64,000 bases of DNA. Origin: Viola odorata. Lineage: Eukaryota; Streptophyta; Magnoliopsida; Malpighiales; Violaceae. Location: assembly GCA_963691705.1 (NCBI GenBank), contig OY829542.1, positions 59,048,427 through 59,112,426 on the forward strand, written 5' to 3'. A program made the position numbers and the translations under genes. The notes beneath the pieces were generated by a model that saw only the letters and a list, made by a program, of their open reading frames with translations, had not been told where the DNA came from and searched no databases. Positions 56,300 to 64,000 of this stretch are shown one piece after another. Every line of letters begins with the position of its first letter. Within the stretch, counting starts at the first letter, position 1.

Positions 56300-59051
56300 T
56301 TATGACCTCGACAGAATGACAACGGATTCCCACTCCAAACTACAAATAACATCCTGCAGAACAATGTATGAAACCGCCAATTACATAATTGGAATTTCAG
56401 CAAGATTCAACCAATTCATATGCATCTCCTACTACATACCGAAGGATTTTGGCGATCAATATCAAAACTGTTGATAGCACAAGGCTCAGCCAAGAGCTCT
56501 GTGGGTTCCTCACCTGTGCAATACACAAAACAAAATCTAATTCATTTCAATGTTCTGAAGGTATTCTTTATTTTCTGTGCCCGTTCAAGAAATCAGCTAC
56601 ATGTGTAATAAAAATAGAGCTCTCATGCATAACATTGGTCTGAAGGGACGATATCATGGACTGTGATGGTTGTGGAATTCCCAAATAGAAGAAATACCTT
56701 GCTCAATAACAGCAAGGATTCCATCTTCTGAACAGATCATAGCAGGTAAGATCCGTGAGGATGAGGTGTTGCTGTCTGAAGGCTTAGTGTAGTAATCATA
56801 CTGAACCTCCCAAACCTCACTTTCAGATAATGGGCAAGCTATAGTGTCGCTGCTTCCAAACCCAGAAAGAAGAATTGATTGTTGTTGGCACCGCAAGTCC
56901 CATGCAAATACAATACCTGAAGAACCCCCAGCCTACAGGGTACCAAATAATCAATAAGTACATAATCCAAGAATACAAGACATATGTCATATCACGTTTC
57001 TGTGGACAACCATTATAAAAATGGAAGAAGCATTTTGGTGTGGCAGCAAGGAGGGAAAAAAACTTATGAGATACTTAGGTGATGTACCAAATTATCATTC
57101 GTTGACAAGAAAGAATAACATAATTAGGCCTCAAAGAAGTAAAACATTTGACGTGTAAAGATGAATTTTATGCTTAATAAAAGTTATAATAAACGATAGG
57201 GTAGTTTCCTTACCAGACATGTAAAGAGAATTTTTATGCTTAATAGAAGTTATAAACAAAAGATAGGGTAGTTTCCTTACCAGACATGTATGCTTTCTTG
57301 ATGTATGAATATCAATAGAGTGTATGATCCCAGAAGTTGTACCCTGATCCCTACAACATAACTTCACGAAATCAGAACAAACCCCATATCAATACAGAAA
57401 TCTCATGACAGAAAATTGCTTGAATGCAACTGCAAAGTTAGGATGATAATACAAACAAACTCCTGGCTAAATTCTCTAAAATTGCATGTTTGCACAGAGC
57501 CAGACAGTATTCGAGCATATTACATTTGTGTAAGTCTTGGCCAATGAAACTGAACAATAGCAAACAACACAGCATTGACTATTTGGCATGCATGCCCATA
57601 AGTGATAAAGTCAGCAAAGCTTTAAAACCCATGACATAAGTATCAATAGCAATCCCTTCACCAAGGAACCATCTCTTTCTCACTTACTAGAGGTGACAGG
57701 CCACAATCTCCTTCCCAAATAAACCCTATGGCTAAATGCGGGAAAGCTAAATCACAATCTTTTCATTCTTTACTATTGTTATTATTATTTTGAATCTTCT
57801 CCACTCCACCATTATGATATATTAGCGAAAGCTATTTTGCATTACCATGATTAAGATATAAATAAATCCTAACTAAGCAGGTTAAGAAGTTTTCTTTCCT
57901 TAATAAACACAGATTAAGCAATTCAAAAAGTATATTAAGAATGGCACCACAAGAAATAAAGTAATAGTAATGGCAAAAATGCCCATAAACAATGGTACAA
58001 GTTTGCTAACTCGAGAAACCAGCATCGGATGTAGTCATGAATAGACATAACAAACACAAACAATAAATGAGTGCATCAGCCAATCTACCATAGCAAACTT
58101 TCACATCCTAGAGTACATCAAGAAGTATAATAATATTCCAGTCATTGGTACTCATCACAATGATGTCCATATACTCATTAAATGAAGAAAACTACCTATG
58201 ATGATCAAATAGTCAATTTTAGCCTATAATTCTAGCTCAACTAGAAGTCTCATTTGCTATCAACTAGAGTGAAGCAAGACACTTTCTAAGAAACACCATG
58301 AGACGAACAAAAGCTACTCAACCAAATGCCAAGTGCACTAACACAAACAACATAAGAAACACCATGACAAACAAAAAAGAGTACCATAAAGCAAATATAC
58401 CCACCAATTGCCCTTAAACTGTGCTACTGCTGCATTAGGCGTTCTAAGATCCCACCACTGTAGCCCCAAGCCATAACCACCGGTCACAAACTCTGTGGGT
58501 GATGCCCACCTAACTGCAGAATAAGAAACCAAGCCATTGGCATCAAAAACCTTGTTAAACCTCCTCTCTTGACCACCCCCACCATCAATGCTCACCAAAT
58601 TCACCCTCCCATCCTCGCCAACGCTCACACAGAAGTCACCCGCCAAATCCACACCACCAATGTTCCCCATATGAAAATCATGGCCCGCCACTGATATCTC
58701 CGGTTCTAAAACCTCAGTTTCTGCAGCCCCGCTCAGAATATGCAGTGACCCAGAAACCGTGGAGGCAGCAATGAGAAAGCGAGAGGAGGAGAAGCACTTG
58801 AGAGAGGAGATGCGAGAAGGTGGGGTCCAGTGGGAGACTGGCGTTGTGGTGATGTCGAGGAGTTGGGTTGAAGTAGTAGTGAGAGAGTGGGTTTGGAGAG
58901 AAGGGATGTGGGTGTCTGAATCGAAGGAAGCAATGAGGATGGATTTCTGGAAAGGGGAGGGAGATGGGAGCCACCGAACGGAGTCTACGTATTTGGATTG
59001 AGGAAACCTGTGGATTTGTGGTCGCTGCTGTTGAAGGCTTGTTATGGCCAT
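56300..59051 (-). CDS. NUP43: Nucleoporin NUP43 (WD40 repeat protein)
   Basis: Component of the Nup107-160 (Y) complex of the nuclear pore. Five exons, right to left: 59051-58405, 57350-57281, 56932-56698, 56513-56440, 56353-56300; 1080 bp, 359 residues, near the Arabidopsis protein length. The start MAITSLQQQRPQIHRFPQSK leads into seven degenerate WD blades, seen as YVDSVRWLPSP, VAGHDFHMGNIGGVDLAG, SAVRWASPTEFVTGGYGLGL followed by QWWDLRTP, GIVFAWDLRCQQQ, and the closing VICSLEWESVVIL. The last two exons are short (25 and 18 codons); their frames and splice sites are consistent. A GGAGGAGGAGG tract lies in the leader just upstream. The family match to At4g30840 is from memory. Confidence 0.93.
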
Positions 59052-59624
59052 TGTTAGGGTTGTTGAGCTTCAATTTCAAACAAGTAAAGGAGGAGGAGGA
59101 GGAGGTGTGGGATGGAATGAGCGTCTGTTTTGTCGTTTGTGTGGGTTTTTGCGAGGGTTTTTCTCCCTGACTCAATTTGTATTTTAAAAAATGAAAACTA
59201 TTAGTATAAAATAATTTAACGTCTTTCAAAATAAGTAAATATTTTGAAAATTAATAAGTATAATATCTAAAATTTTCATGATTTTATTTAGAATTTTTTT
59301 AAACAATTTTAGTTATTATTTTATAATTTAAAATAGCAACAATTTTTTAATAATAAAGATAATATTACAAAACAATAAGCAATATGATAAATATATTTTA
59401 TAGTTTGTCAAAATTTGTCAATTGATATGATATTTTTTAAATATATAAAAAAAAGTATATGTTTTTTGAAAATGGATATTCCAGCAGTTTTAAAGTTATA
59501 ACTTGAATTGGTAAGATAAGTGGTCCACAGGGTGGTGGGTCGTCATCTTCTTCACTGATGAATCATAATGGATGAGAGGGAGAGCGCAGCAGAGCCACAA
59601 ATGCTTTAAGGGAAAGGAAAGGAA
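59052..59624. promoter_or_regulatory. Divergent upstream region between NUP43 and a small membrane protein gene
   Basis: Start codons lie 573 bp apart and point away from each other. The centre (59200-59480) is extremely AT-rich; the flanks are normal leader sequence. No transposon ends or clear TATA boxes can be singled out. Confidence 0.4.
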
Positions 59625-59993
59625 ATGGACGCCACACCAAGCGGCTCATCGATCTTCAACAAGTTCAGAATTTCTCACCTGCGCTATCATCAATGTCATG
59701 GTCGAAAACGCACCATCATCACCAAATTAGCTGCTGGAAAGAAAGATATGTCCGAAAATAAAGATTCAAGAACCCAATTCAAAGTTGGAAACGCGGTTCT
59801 TGCTCGCTCCGCCGCCGTGGCAGTTCTTGGATTGGGGTTTGTTGATGCTGGGTACAGTGGAGATTGGTCGAGGATCGGCGCCATCTCAAAGGAGACCGAA
59901 GAGTTGCTCAAGGTTGCGGCCTTTCTTGTTGTTCCTTTGTGTATCATTCTTATATTATTTCTCATCTCTCACTCCCAGGAGAAAGAAGCTTAA
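59625..59993 (+). CDS. Small predicted plastid membrane protein, function unknown
   Basis: Single exon, 122 residues. Residues 1-45 are rich in Ser, Arg, Lys and His, a likely organelle transit peptide (HLRYHQCHGRKRTIITKLAA). A hydrophobic segment, SAAVAVLGLGFVDAGYSGDW, covers about 63-82, and a strong transmembrane helix, FLVVPLCIILILFLISH, about 100-116, is followed by a short charged tail. The GYSGDWSRIG segment looks conserved-type rather than random. From memory a similar small gene (At4g30845) follows NUP43 in Arabidopsis, which supports a real gene. I know no function. Confidence 0.75.
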   Translation: MDATPSGSSIFNKFRISHLRYHQCHGRKRTIITKLAAGKKDMSENKDSRTQFKVGNAVLARSAAVAVLGLGFVDAGYSGDWSRIGAISKETEELLKVAAFLVVPLCIILILFLISHSQEKEA

Positions 59994-60319
59994 TGATTAT
60001 TTATTGTGCATAAGGAGTATTTTTCTATGAATTGTAACTTATAAGGGTACTAATATTTTTAATTGAATTGAAATTGAAATTGAAATTGTGTGAAATTTTT
60101 GTTCTCCCCCACCCCCCAGTTGTAAAGGACTACCCTAACCTCACCCATATCTCAAAATCGAGCGTGGAGAAAAATAAAACTAATACTAATACTTGTTTTA
60201 TAATGTATTTTTGTAGAACAGAGATGGTAAACTATAAAATCATTTAATATCCTTTTTAACTTACTTAAGATTTGAACTTTTTATCTAAACTCATATTGGA
60301 AATAAAGTAGCGAAATTGG
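59994..60319. other. Flank of the small membrane protein gene
   Basis: Probable 3' untranslated region of the small gene, including GAATTGAAATTGAAATTGAA-type repeats near 60062-60088. Nothing else is seen before the rhamnose synthase fragment. Confidence 0.4.
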
Positions 60320-60769
60320 AGCAGTAGCTGAGAAGCTTCATGGTTTCCCACCACAGCATCCTCTTCTGTCTCGCCGTAGACCTCATCTGTACTGACATGG
60401 ATGAACCTCTTGATTTGGCCAGTGACTTTGCAGGCCTCTAGAAGAACATGGGTTCCATAAATGTTATTCTTTGTAAACTCAAAGCTGTTGCCAAAGGAGT
60501 TATCAACATGAGTCTGAGCTGCAAAGTGCATAATAGTGTCAATGGACTCAGTCAGCAGTATATAGTTGACAAGATCAGCACTGGCAATGTCGGCAGTGAT
60601 GAACTTGAAGTTGGGAAATGATCCGGAGGGAAGGAGGTTCTTGAGGTTTGAGCAGTAATCAAGCTTGTCAAGGACCACAATGCTGTAGTCAGGGTAGTTC
60701 CGGATGAAGCGATTGCACACATGGGATGCAATGAACCCAGCAGCACCAGTAATGAGTATGTTCTTCGGC
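60320..60769 (-). pseudogene. UDP-rhamnose synthase (RHM) N-terminal fragment
   Basis: About 150 codons match the start of the trifunctional RHM enzyme that turns UDP-glucose into UDP-rhamnose. Visible are the NAD-binding GAAGFIA, VLDKLDYCSNLKNLLPS, TIMHFAAQTHVDNSFGNSFE and HVSTDEVYGETEEDA. Similarity stops abruptly at NHEASQLL, near 60320, before the catalytic YxxxK motif; the frame then runs into about 15 unrelated codons and a stop. On the other side similarity begins exactly at AAAATACAG, a plausible splice acceptor, with no start codon. So it is a genomic fragment of a roughly 670-residue enzyme, not a working gene. It has no internal stops, so the event is fairly recent. Confidence 0.88.
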
Positions 60770-60773
60770 CTGT

Positions 60774-61239
60774 ATTTTACAATGTTGTATTAAAAAGTAA
60801 AATGTCCTGATAAATAATTTTACACTTTTATTAATTTGATTAATTATCGCCCTATATTTTTCGTTTTTATAATAAAATAAGTCAGGTTAAGTATGCTGTC
60901 CGCACAATCCAATACAATACCCGTAACATGAGATCACTAAAATGAAATCGTTTTTGTTCTTCCTTGGATCATTTGGATGGAATATTACTGGGATCTTCAA
61001 AAGATACATGGCATCTTCTCACCCTATTCCAAGAATCAAAAAATCAAAAATAGCATCTGTAAATATGATAAACAGAATTTTCAATTCATGCAACGTATGG
61101 GTATACAAATTTTAATCTTCTAATTAAAGTTTAATTATGGTACAACATTTGAAACTTCATCTTGGAATCATTGGTTTATAATCCAAATTGGTGCACATCA
61201 TCTTTTAAACACTCCTAATACGAGCCAAAACAGAAAGGA
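60774..61239. other. Intergenic DNA right of the rhamnose synthase fragment
   Basis: AT-rich with no recognised coding sequence. If the RHM piece was copied with intron sequence, part of 60774-60900 may be that intron, but I cannot show it. Confidence 0.35.
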
Positions 61240-61812
61240 GGGATGTTGCGAGCGGAAGCTTGGTGTCAAAAACGGGTTTTCAAATGTTCCAACTTCAGAG
61301 ATTGTCCCAGAAATCACGTCAGCTGTGCAAAGAGTTATTTTAATTAATTAAATTAGTTTAATTAATTATCTAATTAGGAGTTTAATTAGAGATAGGACTT
61401 GTAAATTTAACTCTAGTAGAATTTAGGGTTTCTTCTATTTAAAAAAATCGCCATCTTCATTGTAAATCAGACCTTTTTTGATTAATCAAATACAGAGAAC
61501 GTTTCTCTAAATTGTTCATGCGTGAACCTTGTCCCTCATTGAGTCCGAACACTCGATTAGCATAGCAAGTAAAACCTGAAAGTTCATTCCATTGATTCGT
61601 AGCTCTAGTTTGGCTAATACAAGATATTAGCAAGGTTAAAGATCGAGTTCAAGAACTTCACTTGATAGGTTTAGTTTGGCTAATACAAGATATTAGCAGA
61701 GTTAAACAGTCTTGTTGAGTCTATCTATTTCCGCATCGAAATCCAAGCTTAGAATTAGATCAAAGGTACGTGCTACGAGCCTCGGGCGACCAAGGATCGT
61801 ATCAACTCCCTA
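61240..61812 (+). mobile_element. Probable solo or partial LTR of a retrotransposon
   Basis: Begins near TGTTGCGAGCGGAAGC, has TTCTATTTAAAAAAA and then transcript-like sequence with AGAACGTTTCTC, CGTGAACCTTGTCCC and GCCTCGGGCGACCAAGGATC, ending near CGTATCA. This composition is typical of plant LTR U3-R-U5 sequence. Inside, TTTGGCTAATACAAGATATT occurs twice (about 61610 and 61673). I could not find matching flanking target duplications or a second LTR, so the limits are provisional. Confidence 0.45.
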
Positions 61813-62264
61813 ACTGTATTGGCAGTTAAATTATACGAAAAAACTATAAAATCTACTTTATATCGGTACCCAATGTTTGAATCACATTCAGTTTGTAATT
61901 TGTTCATATAAACTAATGATTAATGATACTAGCATTGTTTGTGATTAAGGAATAAAGTGCTGGATTATTCTTAATTTAAATAGTAAGTTCGAGTATAAAA
62001 AATAATAATAAAAACAAAATAATGTAAAGTCATTTTTTAAAGTTCTAATTCCAAACATGTACGCACATGATTACTTGTTGCAATTTTTTTGAAGCAATTT
62101 TTTTTAATAAAACAAGAAAGTAATTGGGCAATAGAACAAGTGACAAATTAAGCCGAACTGTATGCTTCAGCAAAAAGAGAGTTGAACGTGTTAGTTGAAT
62201 TGGTTGCAAACAATGACGACCCAGTGCATGGTACCGCTAGTTACCTAACCTATGATACCGCTAG

Positions 62265-62459
62265 TTACCTATGGCCACCGGAAAACAGAGGAGCACCCGG
62301 ATCATAAGAATAATCTAAATGAGATAGAAAGTCTGTTGCAAAATTAGCTTCTTGAAATTCATGCGTAATAGAAAAGAAGCTAATCAAGGAGAACTCTTCC
62401 TAAATACTATGCACAAGAGTCATGCAATCCACTGCTAAAGCGCAACGCCCAAAGAACAT
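62265..62459 (-). pseudogene. RNase H-like domain relic of a retroelement
   Basis: In one minus-strand frame of 65 codons with a single internal stop, ALAVDCMTLVHSI is followed by ITHEFQEANFATDFLSHLD, the pattern of the plant RNase H-like domain (VDC..L, then H.. REAN..AD.LA..). Such domains occur in LINE-type retrotransposons and in small host-like RNase H genes. Surrounding sequence gives no reverse transcriptase. A 15 bp direct repeat, TACCGCTAGTTACCT, at 62232-62246 and 62256-62270 touches its end. Confidence 0.6.
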
Positions 62460-62619
62460 AACAATCGCGACCTTATTCGTCAAATAATGATGATTAATAT
62501 TAATAGTAACTCATTAATGTAAAAAATAACCATTTATATTATCATAATTTTAAATGTATACTCATTTTTAATATTGTATTCAATATACATAACTTTTTCA
62601 TCTTATATTAGTTTTATCA

Positions 62620-63110
62620 TAATCGGATCAAACCGGCAGTTCAACTGTTAAACTATTGACCCAAAGAAGTATGTGGTTTGGTCCTGCCAATCGGATCGGA
62701 TTTGTAATCAAATCGGACAAAATCGATCGTCCGGCCTAGTTCTTGACATATACGGTGAACTGTTCGGGTCAAGTCATAAAACTACGTCGTTTTACCATTT
62801 TTTTTAAATAAGTTATATTAAAACGAATTCGTTTTATTTTCTTTTTTTTAGAAAAAAAATAAGAGATTTGGGATATGAACTATGAAGTTTTTATATTAAA
62901 AAAAAATTAATATGGTCGGTAAGTATTCATGTATTTTTTTTAAAAGCCACCCGATTCAATCTGGTTTGATTTTCTAACATTGAACGGTTCAATAACTAAA
63001 CGATTTAAAATGATCAAATGATTCAACCCGATTAAACCATGTTGAACCGATGACCTATTTATTTTCAATTCGTTATTCAGTTCGACTCTGATAATATTAT
63101 TTTATATAGA
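62620..63110. mobile_element. Decayed hAT-like inverted-repeat element
   Basis: Carries the same word set as the element at 46197-46665: AAACCGGCAGTTCAACTG, TTGGTCCTGCCAATCGGATC, an AAACTACGTCGTTTT core, then TCTGGTTTGATTTTC, TTGAACGGTTCAATAAC, and GTTCGACTCTGATAATATTA at the right. Ends are too diverged to define target duplications. Confidence 0.6.
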
Positions 63111-63330
63111 TTACCAAAAGGAAAAATTGCTACATCCAAAACACAAGAAAATATAACAATTAAGTCTCACATTGAAACTTTGGGCCGAGTCACAGTTAGA
63201 AATCCACCAAATTGGAACCAAAATACAACAATTGTAGTAGCTTATGCAAGATGGATGGATGCGTTGGATGATGAAAACAATGAGTAAGGAAAGATGAGAG
63301 GCCTGAAATTGGTGGCCTTACATTCCTAAT

Positions 63331-63896
63331 TTGCTGTGCTATAGCTATAGCTATAGCTTGTGTACAAGAAAAGAGGGCTTGGCTTACCTTATCCTATCCA
63401 CCTCTCAATCCATATTATTAACAAATAGTAGTATATACTACTTACTCTCTTTTCTATACCTTTTATCTTCTTCTTCTTCTTCTTCTTCCTCACAACTAGA
63501 AAGCCACTTCTCTCCATTTTTCCTCTTTTGCTCTTGTTATCTTGTCCCCCACTTCTCTTTCATTTCTTGACCATGTAAAAACTACTTTCTTGCTTCTTGC
63601 ACTTCTCTTGCAATCTTGAATTCTTCTGTCCCCTTCATTTCTTTTTTCTCTTTTTCTTTTGTATAATTTATCTTTCTTCACTAGTTTTTTTTCTCTCTTT
63701 CAAGATATCATACAATCTAATAGAGTTTTTCGCTTAATTATATGGTTAAAAGGGTGGTTAATTAATTAATCAATCAAGGCTAGCTAGTAGTGGATTGCAT
63801 TTTTTTGTAGATACATTCAATTGGAAGAGAAATTGAAGATTATATTTGTTTGGTTTTGGTAAAAGCTAGCCATTGAATTTTGGATATAATTGCACA
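63331..63896 (+). promoter_or_regulatory. Promoter and leader of the REC/CLU-type gene
   Basis: CT-rich leader sequence with a (CTT)n microsatellite at about 63466-63488 precedes the start codon at 63897. Several TATATA stretches near 63430 could serve as TATA box. The region 63111-63330 shows nothing recognisable. Confidence 0.45.
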
Positions 63897-63966
63897 ATGG
63901 CTCCCAAAACGGGGAAGACAAAGCCACATAAAGCCAAAGGAGATAAGAAGAAGAAGGAAGAGAAAG
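63897..63966 (+). CDS. First exon of a REC/CLU-type TPR protein gene (cut by window end)
   Basis: 70 bp, coding 23 residues plus one base: MAPKTGKTKPHKAKGDKKKK then EEK, followed by GGTCTCATAC with a possible GT donor. This lysine-rich start is what I recall for the plant REDUCED CHLOROPLAST COVERAGE / TSS proteins, relatives of the clustered-mitochondria (CLU) family with C-terminal TPR repeats; these are large cytosolic proteins affecting the chloroplast compartment size. Everything after exon 1 lies beyond the window, so the call rests on the N-terminus only. Confidence 0.72.
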
Positions 63967-64000
63967 GTCTCATACTTTAAATCCCCTCATCCCCATAATT

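Noticed and set aside
60265..60720. A functional sugar epimerase/dehydratase gene
   Set aside because: It lacks a start codon at the family N-terminus, the YxxxK motif and some 500 further residues.

Overview
This window is nuclear DNA from a flowering plant, almost certainly a eudicot. Genes are split by GT-AG introns, intergenic DNA is very AT-rich, and the proteins are plant versions of conserved families. Examples are KDO-8-phosphate synthase, ATG11, plastid L35, and a nuclear-encoded C-terminal half of mitochondrial L2, a fission known from eudicots. The species cannot be named from the sequence. I reconstructed ten intact gene models plus the first exon of an eleventh; joined exons keep frame and give family-typical lengths.

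Layout: KDSA (minus, 0.8-6.0 kb) lies head-to-head with a serine carboxypeptidase-like gene (plus, 6.6-12.9 kb). From 13 to 22.6 kb is a damaged tract: an unrecognised ORF, a RING-H2 fragment, a neprosin-family pseudogene split by a young gag-only Copia-type element, a partial copy of the last two carboxypeptidase exons, repeated pieces of that gene's 3' flank, and a Mutator-like inverted-repeat element. Next come ATG11 (plus, 23.7-29.2 kb), a one-exon C2-domain gene (30.5-31.0 kb), a tandem duplication carrying a Stowaway-like and a Mutator-like insertion (31.6-34.0 kb), a lysine-rich RING-like gene (34.9-37.1 kb), another Mutator-like element (37.1-38.1 kb), an ASG1-like gene (minus, 38.9-41.5 kb) and plastid L35 (minus, 42.6-45.5 kb). 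A 5.7 kb nest of hAT-type elements follows (45.7-51.4 kb). The right part has mitochondrial L2 C-terminal half (minus, 54.2-55.2 kb), NUP43 (minus, 56.3-59.1 kb), a small membrane protein gene head-to-head with it (59.6-60.0 kb), a truncated UDP-rhamnose synthase fragment (60.3-60.8 kb), retroelement relics, and the first exon of a REC/CLU-type gene at the right edge.

The genes do not form one pathway. They cover cell-wall sugar synthesis (KDSA), secreted proteolysis (carboxypeptidase), autophagy (ATG11), organellar translation (L35, L2) and the nuclear pore (NUP43). From memory, the order resembles two duplicated Arabidopsis regions combined (At4g30780-At4g30845 and At2g24090-At2g24100). The most unusual content is transposon structure: most insertions keep their target-site duplications, and three have a paralogous empty site inside this same window. 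I did not find a clear undescribed multi-gene system.
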